From: Metapseudomonas resinovorans DSM 21078 | GTDB lineage: Bacteria; Pseudomonadota; Gammaproteobacteria; Pseudomonadales; Pseudomonadaceae | Length of the DNA: 64,000 bases | Assembly (NCBI RefSeq): GCF_000423545.1 | Contig: NZ_AUIE01000016.1 | Span: forward strand, 1-64,000 | Reading direction: 5' to 3' | Part shown: positions 44,412-53,604 of the stretch, piece by piece | Layout: every line of letters begins with the position of its first letter | Position numbering within the stretch: the first letter of the stretch is position 1 | Program-made: the position numbers and the translations under genes | Notes under the pieces: generated by a model | The model's input: only the letters and a program-made list of their open reading frames with translations | The model's database searches: none | Told to the model about the DNA's origin: nothing

Positions 44412-45587
44412 TTAGCGGGAAAGGCGCCGCCGGAGGTGTAGCACGAGGGAGAAACCGATGGACGACAGCAGGGCCGAGCAGAAGAAGATCCACGGCAGGC
44501 CGAGGGTGGCAGCCACCAGCCCCATCAGCGGGCCAGCCAGCCCCACCGCCAGGTCGAAGAACAGCGAAAGCGTGCTCAGGGCCGAGTTGCGGTTGGCCTC
44601 CGGCGTGTGCGCCAGGGTTTCCACCGCCAGCCCCGGATAGACCCAGGAAACGCCCAGGCCGGTCAGTGCCGAGCCGAGGATGGCCACCAGGGGCGAAGGC
44701 GCCAGCCAGACGAGCAGCAGGCCGAGTGTCTGCACCGCCATGCAGGCCGCGACCACTGGGTAGCCGCCGAAGCGTGACAGCGCATTGGGCGAGGCCAGCC
44801 TGGCGAAGATGAAGGCGACGCCGAAGGCGCTCAGGCAATAGGCCGCGTTGGCCCAGCCCTGGTTGTCGAAGTACAGGGCGATGAAGGCGGTCAGGCTGCC
44901 GAAGCCCACCGAACTGCAGGCGACGGCCAGGCCGTTGGGCAGCGCGGCGAGGAAAACGCTGCGGAACGGCAGCCGCACGCCCGACAGCAAGGGCGCGGGG
45001 CGACGGGTCTGGGCGAACAGCAGGGTCGGGAAGCCGAGCAGGGTGATTCCCATACCGATGCCGGCGAGCCCCAGGTGATCCCGCATCAGTACGCCGAGCG
45101 GGGCGCCGATGGCGGTGCCGCCATAGGCGGCGATGCCGTTCCAGGACATGACCTGCGCGGTGCGTGCCGTGCCGTACAGGCCGATGGCCCAGGTACAGCA
45201 GGGCGTGGAGATCAGGGCCGAAGAGAGGCCCTGGGGGATGCGCCCGGCCATCAGCAGCGCCAGGCTGATCCAGGGGGAAGCCGGCAGGACGAACGCCAGC
45301 GCCGTTAACAGGCCGCTGCTCGTCAGCACGGCCAGCCCCGCTATCACCGTGCATTTGGCGCCAAAGCGGTCGGCAAGCTGGCCAGCCAGTGGACGCGACA
45401 GCAGGGTCGTCAGGTATTGCGTGCCGATCACCAGGCCGGCCACCGCGCTGCCGAAACCCAGGGTGTTCAGCACATGGCCAGGCAGCACGGCCAGCGGCAG
45501 TCCGTTGCTGATGAAGGAGATGAAATTGAAGCAGACGATCGAGATGATCGATAGGCCGGTGGGGAGCGATTGGCTTCGGGCGTTCAT
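44412..45587 (-). CDS. MFS transporter, YhhS/arabinose-efflux type
   Basis: 391 aa from the ATG at 45587 (AAGGCGAC upstream; the frame runs on to 45893 through GC-rich non-coding sequence). Twelve membrane segments: IISIVCFNFISFISNGLPLA, LAGQLADRFGAKCTVIAGL (motif A), a second bundle and a basic tail LRRRLSR. Unlike the three monocarboxylate-type copies. Probable exporter, 143 bp downstream of the ferredoxin reductase gene and possibly in the same transcript. Confidence 0.82.
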   Translation of the reverse strand: MNARSQSLPTGLSIISIVCFNFISFISNGLPLAVLPGHVLNTLGFGSAVAGLVIGTQYLTTLLSRPLAGQLADRFGAKCTVIAGLAVLTSSGLLTALAFVLPASPWISLALLMAGRIPQGLSSALISTPCCTWAIGLYGTARTAQVMSWNGIAAYGGTAIGAPLGVLMRDHLGLAGIGMGITLLGFPTLLFAQTRRPAPLLSGVRLPFRSVFLAALPNGLAVACSSVGFGSLTAFIALYFDNQGWANAAYCLSAFGVAFIFARLASPNALSRFGGYPVVAACMAVQTLGLLLVWLAPSPLVAILGSALTGLGVSWVYPGLAVETLAHTPEANRNSALSTLSLFFDLAVGLAGPLMGLVAATLGLPWIFFCSALLSSIGFSLVLHLRRRLSR

Positions 45588-45730
45588 GGCATGTCGCCTT
45601 GTGCGGACGCGGAGTCGGCGAAGACCCGGCGCCCAGGGGGCCGGGGTTGGCGAGGCGGGTAACGACGTGGGGCTGGGCACCCGGCGCCCGGGCCGAGGCC
45701 GCGCCCGGGAGTGGGCGCGGCGCCGGGTGG

Positions 45731-46966
45731 TCAGTCGCGGTTGGCGGCTTCCCAAGCCTTGAGCTCGAAGCCCTCGGCGGCGGCCTCGGCAGCGGTCAGC
45801 ATGGGTGGGCGAGAGAGGATCTTGCGCGCGGCCATGTGGTCCCCTGGGCGGTTGCAGGATTCCACCGCGATCAACTGGTCGTTGCGGAAGCACAGCACAG
45901 AGAGCTGGTGGGTTTCCGGTGAGCCGAGGGTGACGGTGCTGTCGTAGCCGGTGGAAAGCCCGGCGATCTGCAGCTTGAGGTTGCCCTGGTCGGTCCAGAA
46001 CCAGGGCAGCGCACTGTACGGGGCCGGTTTGCCGAGCAGGCGGGCGGCCACGTTGCGGGCCTGGTCGACGGCGTTCTGCACGGATTCGAGGCGGGTCGGA
46101 CGCTCGCCGTTCTGCAGGCAGGGGAAGCAGGCGACGTCGCCGATAGCGGAGATGTGCGGGTCGGAGCTCAGCAGGTTGGCGTCCACGCGGATGCCGTTCT
46201 CGATGGCTAGGCCCGCTTCGTTGGCCAGTTGGGTGTTGGGGATCACGCCGATGCCAAAGACCACCAGGTCGGCCGGTAGTTTGCGACCGTCCGAGGTTTC
46301 CACCGCGCTTACCTTGCCATTGTCACCTTCGATGCGGGTCAGGCCCTGGCGGAAGTCGAACTTCACCCCCCAGGCCTCGTGCGCCTGGCGGAACAGTTGG
46401 GACATCTCCGTCGACACGGCACGCGCCATCGGCCGATCGCCGAGTTCCAGCACGTGCACGCTGGCGCCCAGTTCGGCGGCCACCGCAGCGAATTCCAGGC
46501 CGATGAAGCCGGCGCCGACCACCACCACGTTGCGTACCTCTTTCACCAGTGGGGCGAGTGCATCGGCATCCTGCTTGGTCTTGACGCCGAATACGCCTTG
46601 CAACTCGGCACCGGGTACTGGCAGCGGACGGTTGTGCGCGCCGGTGGCCAGTACCAGGTGATCGTAGGCGGCCGCCTCGCCGGAGGCGAGCAGAACTCGG
46701 CGGTTCTGCCGGTCGATGGCCGTCGCCTGGTCGTGGATCAACTCGATGCGCTGGGTGGTGAAGAACTCGGTTGGACGAAACAGCAGGGCGTTCTCGTTGA
46801 TCTTACCGAGCAGGTAGGCCTTGGACAGCGGTGGGCGCTGGTAGGGAAGGCCAGGCTCGTCGCCGATCAGGGTGATGCTTCCGTCGTATCCCTCCAGACG
46901 CAGTGAGGCTGCAACCTGGAAGCCGGCTTGGCCAGCACCGACGATGACTACTGAGGCGAGTGACAT
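45731..46966 (-). CDS. Ferredoxin reductase, FAD/NAD(P)H (putidaredoxin-reductase type)
   Basis: 411 aa. FAD motif VVIVGAGQAGFQVAASLR at residues 6-23, LPYQRPPLSKAYL typical of the BphA4/PdR group, NAD motif NVVVVGAGFIGLEFAAVAAE and C-terminal FAD contact ISAIGDVACFP. Passes electrons from NADH to the adjacent 2Fe-2S ferredoxin (stop-start gap 13 bp). Provides reducing power for a Rieske oxygenase, the P450, or both. No other reductase is seen in the window. Confidence 0.9.
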   Translation of the reverse strand: MSLASVVIVGAGQAGFQVAASLRLEGYDGSITLIGDEPGLPYQRPPLSKAYLLGKINENALLFRPTEFFTTQRIELIHDQATAIDRQNRRVLLASGEAAAYDHLVLATGAHNRPLPVPGAELQGVFGVKTKQDADALAPLVKEVRNVVVVGAGFIGLEFAAVAAELGASVHVLELGDRPMARAVSTEMSQLFRQAHEAWGVKFDFRQGLTRIEGDNGKVSAVETSDGRKLPADLVVFGIGVIPNTQLANEAGLAIENGIRVDANLLSSDPHISAIGDVACFPCLQNGERPTRLESVQNAVDQARNVAARLLGKPAPYSALPWFWTDQGNLKLQIAGLSTGYDSTVTLGSPETHQLSVLCFRNDQLIAVESCNRPGDHMAARKILSRPPMLTAAEAAAEGFELKAWEAANRD

Positions 46967-46979
46967 GGGAACCTCTTCT

Positions 46980-47309
<330 letters not shown>

Positions 47310-47322
47310 CTAGGGAGTCAGG

Positions 47323-48591
47323 TCAGGAATGGGCAGCGAGCGGTGTGGAGGCGAAGCGAGGGACGCGACCCAGGGTAAGCAACAGTAGGGGGCCGACAAG
47401 ACTGCAGGCGAGGCAGTACACCAGCATTGCCGAGTAGGTGCCGGTACGACTGAGCAGGAGGGCGAACAGCAGCGGTGCGAGGGCTGAAGCCACGGTGTTC
47501 AGACCCTGGTGCACACCGAACAGACGGCCGTACTCGCGCAGGCCGAAATAGCGGGCGACCAGGAAGGCGGCGATGTCGAACTCGGCGCCGGCGCCGAAGC
47601 CGACCAAAACAGCTGCCAGCAGCAATGGGCCGAACTCGATAGTGCTGCCGAGATAGATAAGGCAGCCGATGGCCGGCAGGGCCAGGCTGAAGGCAGCCAC
47701 TGCTGGTGGCCAGAGACGGTCGAGTAGGTAGCCGATGAGCATGCGACCGAAGATCAGCGCGATGCCGAATCCGCTGAAGATCAGGTTGGCCTCGGCGGCC
47801 GAAAGCCCCCTGGCCTGCAGCATGGGCACGGTACTGGTGACCATGCCGACTATCGAAGAAATCACCAGCGCCAGGGCCAGGTTGCATGTCCAGAATTTGG
47901 TCGAGCTCATCCCTTCGCGAAAGCTCAGACCGGGTAGTTCCAGCAGCGCGCTGGTGTCGTCCTGGCCACGCTTGCCGGCGCCGTCGGAGATCTTGAACCA
48001 CAGCAGGGTCACCGGTAGCAGTACCAGGAGGTTGAGCAGGGCGAGGATGATGAAGGTGGCGCGCCAGTCCCACTGCTCGATGCCCCAGGACATCAGCCTC
48101 GGGATGATCGCGGCGGTCAGGCCGGTACCGGACAGGCCGATGGCAAGGGCTAGCCCGCGATTGCGGTCGTACCAGAGGCTGAGCAACTGGGTCCAGGTCA
48201 CCGCCAATGCGCCCATGCCGATCAATGGCAGGATGGCAAAGGCCAGGTAGAGCGACCAGACGGAGCCACTAAGCTGGGTGGTACCCAGGTAACCCAGCGA
48301 GAGCAGGACCAGCGAAATGACTGTCATGCGCTTCATGCCATAGCGCAGGTTGAACCATCCGACCAGTTGCAGAGAAACCACCGCGCCGCCGAACAGGAAT
48401 GTGATTGCCGCCTGCAATTCGCTCTTGTTCCAGCCGAACGCCTGTTCCAGTGGCACAACCAGGGTGCCAAAGCCGTAGAGCAGGGCCGCATTGATACTAA
48501 TGGCAACGCCGACTACGGAGAGCAAGAGGATTCGCCATCCGCGGCGGAACTCACTGAAGTCGATTGCCGCTTCATTCTGGGAGGAAGGCAT
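47323..48591 (-). CDS. MFS transporter, monocarboxylate/oxalate-formate type (copy 3)
   Basis: 422 aa from the ATG at 48591 (AAAGGA upstream; the longer frame to 48738 overlaps the operator). FSEFRRGWRILLLSVVGVAI, GWNKSELQAAITFLFGGAVV and GRMLIGYLLDRLWPP match copies at 12631 and 35929. Twelve membrane segments. First gene of the unit containing the ferredoxin and reductase. Confidence 0.86.
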   Translation of the reverse strand: MPSSQNEAAIDFSEFRRGWRILLLSVVGVAISINAALLYGFGTLVVPLEQAFGWNKSELQAAITFLFGGAVVSLQLVGWFNLRYGMKRMTVISLVLLSLGYLGTTQLSGSVWSLYLAFAILPLIGMGALAVTWTQLLSLWYDRNRGLALAIGLSGTGLTAAIIPRLMSWGIEQWDWRATFIILALLNLLVLLPVTLLWFKISDGAGKRGQDDTSALLELPGLSFREGMSSTKFWTCNLALALVISSIVGMVTSTVPMLQARGLSAAEANLIFSGFGIALIFGRMLIGYLLDRLWPPAVAAFSLALPAIGCLIYLGSTIEFGPLLLAAVLVGFGAGAEFDIAAFLVARYFGLREYGRLFGVHQGLNTVASALAPLLFALLLSRTGTYSAMLVYCLACSLVGPLLLLTLGRVPRFASTPLAAHS

Positions 48592-48663
48592 GGTCTGGCG
48601 TCCTTTATTGGTTTTGTGGGGCCAAGCTGTGGGTAGAGGCGCGGATTTTGTCGATTGTTGATC

Positions 48664-48688
48664 TGAACATAAAATTGAATAATGTATA
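48664..48688. promoter_or_regulatory. 25-bp inverted repeat, site 6
   Basis: TGAACA-N13-TGTATA. 73 bp before the MFS start at 48591 (minus) and 65 bp before the chemoreceptor start at 48753 (plus), so one site may serve both divergent units. AT-rich -10-like sequence TAATAT lies beside it. Confidence 0.58.
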
Positions 48689-48752
48689 AATAATATGGCT
48701 AGGCGGGTGGCCTGTCTAGTCATGTCCCATAACAACAAGAAAGGTGAGCATC

Positions 48753-50405
48753 ATGCTATTCCTGAAAAGACTCTCCATTGGCGCCAAGCTCCTTGTGCTG
48801 CCAGGGCTGTTCGTGCTCGCGCTGCTGATCGTCTCGGGTATGGCCTACCGGGGATTAGCCAGGCAGCAGGCGGTGATCGAGGAGATCGACCAGTTGCGTT
48901 TCCAGCAGTACCGTCAGGTACTTGAAACCTCCGCCGCCTCTCAGGCTGCGATGGTCGGCGCCTACGCCACGGTTGCGCGCATCCTCGAATCGAATGGATC
49001 GGCCTCCTCCGAGGAACTGGAGTCTTACCTCGAAGACACGCAGGCCAGTGTCGACGACATGCGTGCCGGGTTGGACAGGTTGGCCCGCGAAACAGGCCTG
49101 GGCAAGGAGGAGAAGGCTCTCTACCGCGCGGTGGAGGAGCAGGCTGGCGTGGTCGGCGAGGGGCTTTCCGATTTCAAGCGCACTGCGTTGGACGACCAGT
49201 TGCAGGCGGCCTCGCTGCTCGGTCGGGTACGCGCCGAATACAACGGCCTGCAAGGCCAGTTCAACCGCCTGCTGGGCCTGCAGGCGGAGCTGACCTCCGG
49301 CGCTTTCGCCAAGGCTGGCACCATGCAGCGGCAAGTGTCGAAGATGCTGATTGGTGTGCTGCTGGCTGCCAGCACCTTGGCGCTGCTTGTCAGTCTGTTG
49401 CTACGCGGCCAGATCGTTCGCTCCATCCGGGAGATCGAGCAGGCGTCGATCAGGTTGCGCGACGGCGACCTTACCCGGCGCGTGCGGGTTATCGGTCGCG
49501 ACGAGATCGCTCACACGGCGCAGGCCTTCAACGAACTGATCGACAGCTTTCAGCAGGCCATGCGCCAGGTCGCAAGTGTGGCGGCTTCCGTCGGCGCCTC
49601 GGCTGAGGAGTTGGTGGGGGCCTCGGCACGGGTCGCCGAGAGTTCCACGGCGCAGGCCGGCGCTGTGGGAGCGGTGTCGATGACTATCGATCAGATGAGT
49701 GACGGCATCGCTGCGATTTCCAGCCATGCCGAGAGCCTGCGTAGTTCCGCTGAGGCCAGCCTGCATGGGGCGGAGGACGGCCACCTGGCCCTGTCGCGCC
49801 TGCTCGAAAAGATCGACAGTGTGCGCTACGCGTTCTCTGCCATACGTGGCTCGGTGGGCGACTTCGTCGAAAGCACCACGGCGATCACAGCCAGTATCAC
49901 TCAGGTCAAGGACCTCTCCGCGCAGACTAACCTGCTGGCACTCAATGCCGCGATTGAGGCGGCGAGGGCTGGCGAGAGCGGGCGGGGCTTCAGCGTGGTT
50001 GCCGACGAAGTGCGCGACCTGGCTCAGCGCTCGGCGCTGGCCGCCAACTCCATCAACGAGTTGACTGCAAAGTTGGAGGGGCAATCAGAGATCGTGGACG
50101 AAGCCTTGCAAGCTGGAACCGTGGCGCTGGAAGACAGTGGCAGGTTGCTGGTCGAGTTGGAGAGTACTCTGCAGCAGGCGGCAGAGTTGGTGGGAGACTC
50201 AACCCGTGGAGTGGACCAGATCGCTGATGCGGTGCGGGTGCAGAGCGAAGGTGGACGAGATATCGCCTCAAACATCGAGCGTATTGCACGAATGGCGGGG
50301 GAGGGGGATGCGATCGCTCACCGGGTCTCTAGCGCAGTGATTTCTTTACGTGAGTTATCCGAGGAATTGAATCTGGCGGTGAGCCGCTTTCGTTTCCGGG
50401 GTTGA
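48753..50405 (+). CDS. Methyl-accepting chemotaxis protein
   Basis: 550 aa from the ATG at 48753 (AAGGTGAG upstream; an in-frame GTG at 48744 is an alternative). Membrane helix 1 near residues 12-32 ([20 protein letters not shown]), periplasmic helical sensor, helix 2 near 190-212 ([16 protein letters not shown]), HAMP domain, and the signalling hairpin with [20 protein letters not shown] and [13 protein letters not shown]. Shares a divergent promoter region with catabolic genes, so it may guide cells toward the cluster's substrate or sense its effects. Confidence 0.9.
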   Translation: MLFLKRLSIGAKLLVLPGLFVLALLIVSGMAYRGLARQQAVIEEIDQLRFQQYRQVLETSAASQAAMVGAYATVARILESNGSASSEELESYLEDTQASVDDMRAGLDRLARETGLGKEEKALYRAVEEQAGVVGEGLSDFKRTALDDQLQAASLLGRVRAEYNGLQGQFNRLLGLQAELTSGAFAKAGTMQRQVSKMLIGVLLAASTLALLVSLLLRGQIVRSIREIEQASIRLRDGDLTRRVRVIGRDEIAHTAQAFNELIDSFQQAMRQVASVAASVGASAEELVGASARVAESSTAQAGAVGAVSMTIDQMSDGIAAISSHAESLRSSAEASLHGAEDGHLALSRLLEKIDSVRYAFSAIRGSVGDFVESTTAITASITQVKDLSAQTNLLALNAAIEAARAGESGRGFSVVADEVRDLAQRSALAANSINELTAKLEGQSEIVDEALQAGTVALEDSGRLLVELESTLQQAAELVGDSTRGVDQIADAVRVQSEGGRDIASNIERIARMAGEGDAIAHRVSSAVISLRELSEELNLAVSRFRFRG

Positions 50406-50620
50406 TCTGCCCCCCTCAGCGTAGATCCAGTCGGTCTCATTGCTCATGTCTCGAAATACTTATACAAAAAATTAACTAATGCCCATATCCTTTTGCTTTT
50501 CTAGCTAGGTTTGTCCTTTCGTGCGAGCGGTAGCATTGGGTGAAGGGCGTCATTTTGTTGTCTAAATATATGATTTGTGAGCATTTTGTTGATTTTATTT
50601 GAGCTATGCATAGTGGTTTA

Positions 50621-50645
50621 TTTACAAACGCGCAAAAAGTGTTCA
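50621..50645. promoter_or_regulatory. 25-bp inverted repeat, site 7
   Basis: TTTACA-N13-TGTTCA, 35 bp before the ditA3 candidate. A degenerate second copy, TGTCTA-N13-TGAGCA, lies at 50559-50583. The 275-bp AT-rich gap 50406-50679 contains no gene that I can see; it is the ditA3 promoter region. Confidence 0.55.
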
Positions 50646-50679
50646 TTATTTTTCTGCCTGCCTAGATGAGGAGAATAAG

Positions 50680-50910
50680 ATGAATTCTGACAAGGCTCGA
50701 TTCGAAGTTGTGGTCGATCGCAGTCGCTGCTGCGGCTATGGGCTTTGTGCCGCGATCTGCCCAAGCGTCTACAAGCTGGATGCCGATGGCTTGGTTTATG
50801 TGGATAGCAAGGCCGTTCCCCCGGAGCTCGAAGAGGAAGCGCGCGAGGGGGCTGAGGCTTGTCCGGCCGAGGCAATCTGGCTCGAGGAGATCAAGTCAGA
50901 GGGTGAATAG
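50680..50910 (+). CDS. ditA3: 3Fe-4S/4Fe-4S ferredoxin of diterpenoid dioxygenase
   Basis: 76 aa. Ligands Cys17, Cys23 and Cys61 (CP), with Tyr20 where an ordinary 4Fe-4S motif has its second Cys, so a 3Fe-4S cluster is likely; Cys18 and Cys27 are extra. GAGGAG precedes the ATG. In P. abietaniphila BKME-9 the dioxygenase ferredoxin DitA3 is of this unusual type and is encoded about 9 kb from ditA1; here the distance from 50680 to 59785 is 9.1 kb. P450-type ferredoxins look alike, so it might also serve the P450 at 32632. Confidence 0.82.
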   Translation: MNSDKARFEVVVDRSRCCGYGLCAAICPSVYKLDADGLVYVDSKAVPPELEEEAREGAEACPAEAIWLEEIKSEGE

Positions 50911-50963
50911 CAGGGTCGTAATCGTGAGGCCTGGATGAATAAGAACAAGAAGTGGAGGGTGCA

Positions 50964-51725
50964 ATGACTGGGCGTCTTGACGGTAAGGTTGCTCTGATTA
51001 CCGGGACCGGCGGTGGGCAGGGCAGGGCAGCAGCATTGCGCTTCGCCCGTGAAGGGGCGATTGTGGTGGGCTGCGACGTGAATGCCGTCGCGCATCGGGA
51101 AACCTCTGCCCTGTTGCACGCAGAAGGACTGCGTTTGTACGGCCAGGCGCCCGTCGATCTCGGCGACCACGAGCAGGCCAGGGCCTGGGTTGAAGCGGCA
51201 GTGACCGAACATGGCGCTATCGACATCCTCTACAACAATGCTTCGGCTGCACGTTTTGGCAAAGTCAGCGAGTTTTCCATCGAGGACTGGCATTACACCA
51301 TTCGTAACGAAGTCGATTTGCTCTTCTACACGACCAAGTACGCCTGGGATCATCTGGCCGAGCGACGCGGAGTGATCATCAACGTCTCGTCCACGGCGGC
51401 CTGGGGCGGTTCCAAGGTGGCCGGCATCTCTGCGCATGCCGCTGCCAAGGGGGCGGTGGTTTCTTTCACCCGCCAACTAGCGGTGGAAGGGGCTCCACTC
51501 GGTATCCGTGCTGTCAGTCTCAGCCCTGGTTTCATCGCTACTCCTGGCACCGCGGAGTTCCTGGAAAACCCGGTGGCGCGGGCCGCTCTGCTCGACGGCG
51601 TACTGATGGATCGCCCGGGGGAGCCCGAGGAAGTGGTCGCTCTGGCGCTGTTCCTGGCGTCCAGCGAGGCTTCTTTTGTTACCGGCTCCGATTTCGTCAT
51701 CGATGGCGGTCTGCTGGCCATCTAG
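50964..51725 (+). CDS. ditB: SDR dehydrogenase, probable diterpenoid dihydrodiol dehydrogenase
   Basis: 253 aa from the ATG at 50964 (GGAGGG upstream). Cofactor motif ITGTGGGQGRAAALRF, YNNAS for NNAG, and Ser in NVSSTAA. The catalytic Tyr position is His: SAHAAAKGAV instead of YxxxK, while Lys is kept. Located 53 bp after ditA3 and directly before ditC, the ditB position in BKME-9, where the product would oxidise the cis-diol from the dioxygenase to a catechol. The Tyr-to-His change is unusual for that role. Confidence 0.75.
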   Translation: MTGRLDGKVALITGTGGGQGRAAALRFAREGAIVVGCDVNAVAHRETSALLHAEGLRLYGQAPVDLGDHEQARAWVEAAVTEHGAIDILYNNASAARFGKVSEFSIEDWHYTIRNEVDLLFYTTKYAWDHLAERRGVIINVSSTAAWGGSKVAGISAHAAAKGAVVSFTRQLAVEGAPLGIRAVSLSPGFIATPGTAEFLENPVARAALLDGVLMDRPGEPEEVVALALFLASSEASFVTGSDFVIDGGLLAI

Positions 51726-51772
51726 CCTCTGTGGCCGCCACTCCTACGGCATTCGAACAATAAGGTGAAGTC

Positions 51773-52717
51773 ATGGATATCATCGGCATCGGTTATATGG
51801 GGTTCGAGACTGCGAACCTCGACGCCTGGCGCGAATATGGCCCGCAGGTCATGGGCTTCGGCATCGGCAAGTCGCCGGAGAGTGATCCGCAATCGCTGTA
51901 TTTCCGCATCGACGACCGCCGCCACCGTTTCGCCTTCCATCCCGGCAAGGTCGACCGCCTGGCCTACATCGGCTGGGAGGCGCTCGGACGCATGGCGTTC
52001 GAGGATGGCCTGAGGCGGCTCGAAGCCGCAGGCGTCGAGTTCACTCGTGGCGATGCTGCCTTCTGCGAGTTGCGTGGGGTACGTGAGGTGGTGCGCTTCC
52101 GCGACCCAGTGGGCTACCAGTACGAGCTGTTCTACGCGCAGAAATGGACGCCGCGCTCGTTCATCCCTGGTCGTCCGCATACTGGCTTCCTGGCCGACGA
52201 GCGCGGGGCCGGGCATGTGGTGGTGATCACTCCGGAGTACACTCCAGAACTGGAACATTTCCTCCTCAATGTGATGGGGTTCCATTGGTATGGCGCGGGA
52301 GCGGGCAAGGGGCGCACCGGCTTCTTTCGGGCCAAGCTGAACAACCATACCAGCCACGACATCGCTTATGGGCATGGGCCGGGGCGCATGGGGGTTCAGC
52401 ACGTCGGCCTGTTTGTGCGCAGCGTGCGCGACGTCGGCGAGACCTATGACATCGTGCGCAAGCGTGAGCTGCCGATGATGATGACCCTCGGCCAGCACAG
52501 CCAGGATCCGCACCTGTCCTTCTACCACTTCAATCCCTCCGGCTTCGCCTTCGAGACCATCGCCGAGATCGAGCCGTGGCAGGGCGACCCCTATGAGCTC
52601 AACCCTGAGACTCTGAGTCTGTGGGGGCACGAGATCGTTGGGCCGATCCTCGGGCCGAGTGTGCGCACGCCCGTGGAGGTGCTGGACGCCGAATATCTGG
52701 CAGGCAAGAAGCGCTGA
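51773..52717 (+). CDS. ditC: Extradiol ring-cleavage dioxygenase of diterpenoid catechols
   Basis: 314 aa, BphC-like two-domain fold. Fe(II) ligands His148 (GAGHVV), His210 (GVQHVG) and Glu261 (FAFET); His195 in TSHDIA and Tyr251 are the expected acid-base residues. Cleaves the catechol derived from 7-oxodehydroabietic acid next to a hydroxyl, by analogy with DitC. Paralogue at 39726 in the second arm. AAGGTGAAG before the ATG; 2 bp separates its stop from the next start. Confidence 0.87.
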   Translation: MDIIGIGYMGFETANLDAWREYGPQVMGFGIGKSPESDPQSLYFRIDDRRHRFAFHPGKVDRLAYIGWEALGRMAFEDGLRRLEAAGVEFTRGDAAFCELRGVREVVRFRDPVGYQYELFYAQKWTPRSFIPGRPHTGFLADERGAGHVVVITPEYTPELEHFLLNVMGFHWYGAGAGKGRTGFFRAKLNNHTSHDIAYGHGPGRMGVQHVGLFVRSVRDVGETYDIVRKRELPMMMTLGQHSQDPHLSFYHFNPSGFAFETIAEIEPWQGDPYELNPETLSLWGHEIVGPILGPSVRTPVEVLDAEYLAGKKR

Positions 52718-52719
52718 GA

Positions 52720-53604
52720 ATGCGCCTGGCGAGGGTCGAGTCGGGCGGCGAGGCGTTCTGGGCGTTGCTCGATTCCGACCTCTGTCGATTGCGTCGTATT
52801 CGCGCGCCGTTCGAGGCCTGGGCGCCGGCCGTGGGGCTGGGGCTGGCTGCCGACCTTGGTCTCGACAAGGCGCCCCTTGCGCTATCGGACTGCCGTCTGC
52901 TGCCGCCCCTGCAGCCGGGCGGGCGGGCCTTCGGCGTGGGGCTGAACTATCGCAGCCACCTGGAGCGCCTGGGCAGTTCACCGCCAGCCCATCCGCTCGC
53001 TTACCTGAAGCCGGATTCTGCCTTGGTCGGTGCGCACGATGAGATCGCCTATCCGCCCCTTACCGGGCAGCTCGACTACGAGGTCGAACTGGTCGCCGTG
53101 GTCGCCCGACCGCTATGTGACGAGCCCCGCGCCAGCGCTTGCCTGCTCGGCTACACGGTCGGCAATGATATCAGTGCGCGGGACGCGGGGCGGCGCATAG
53201 GCCGCCTCGATTTGCTGACCCAGAAGGCCATGGACCGTACCACGCCGGTCGGGCCCTGGATCGTTACACTCGACGAGCTTGGTGGCGCCGGGCAGCCGGA
53301 GCTGGAGATGAGCCTGAGCGTCAACGGTGAGAGGCGTCAGCAGGACAACACTCGGCAGATGATCTTCCCGGTAGACGAACTTCTCGATTATCTCGATGCA
53401 CGCATCAGCCTGCGTCCAGGGGATCTGGTGTTCACCGGCTCGACTCATGGCGTGGGTCTGGAGGACGGCCGCTTCCTGGCACCGGGGGACTTGGTTGAGG
53501 CTTGCATCGAGGGGCTCGGCACGCTGCGCAACTGGATCGGTCACCGGCGCGCTCTGAATGCTGCGCGCAGCGTCGGGCGGTTGGGACGGCCCGACGGCGA
53601 ATGA
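52720..53604 (+). CDS. Fumarylacetoacetate hydrolase-family protein (position of ditD)
   Basis: 294 aa from the ATG at 52720. FAH fold: GVGLNYRSHLER near 73-84, metal ligands Glu121 and Glu123 (DYEVELV) and Asp150 (GNDISARD), end with GDLVFTGSTHGVG. These enzymes hydrolyse C-C bonds of dioxo acids or decarboxylate and isomerise products of meta cleavage. Translationally coupled with ditC (2 bp) and with the next gene (ATGA overlap). Likely acts on the ring-opened product. Confidence 0.85.
   Translation: MRLARVESGGEAFWALLDSDLCRLRRIRAPFEAWAPAVGLGLAADLGLDKAPLALSDCRLLPPLQPGGRAFGVGLNYRSHLERLGSSPPAHPLAYLKPDSALVGAHDEIAYPPLTGQLDYEVELVAVVARPLCDEPRASACLLGYTVGNDISARDAGRRIGRLDLLTQKAMDRTTPVGPWIVTLDELGGAGQPELEMSLSVNGERRQQDNTRQMIFPVDELLDYLDARISLRPGDLVFTGSTHGVGLEDGRFLAPGDLVEACIEGLGTLRNWIGHRRALNAARSVGRLGRPDGE

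Noticed and set aside
50559-50583. Eleventh 25-bp site (TGTCTA-N13-TGAGCA)
   Set aside because: Spacing is right but the arms match the consensus poorly and are not symmetrical; mentioned under site 7 but not counted.
51722-52981. 419-codon open frame on the minus strand
   Set aside because: Antisense to ditC and the start of the next gene; no domain recognised.
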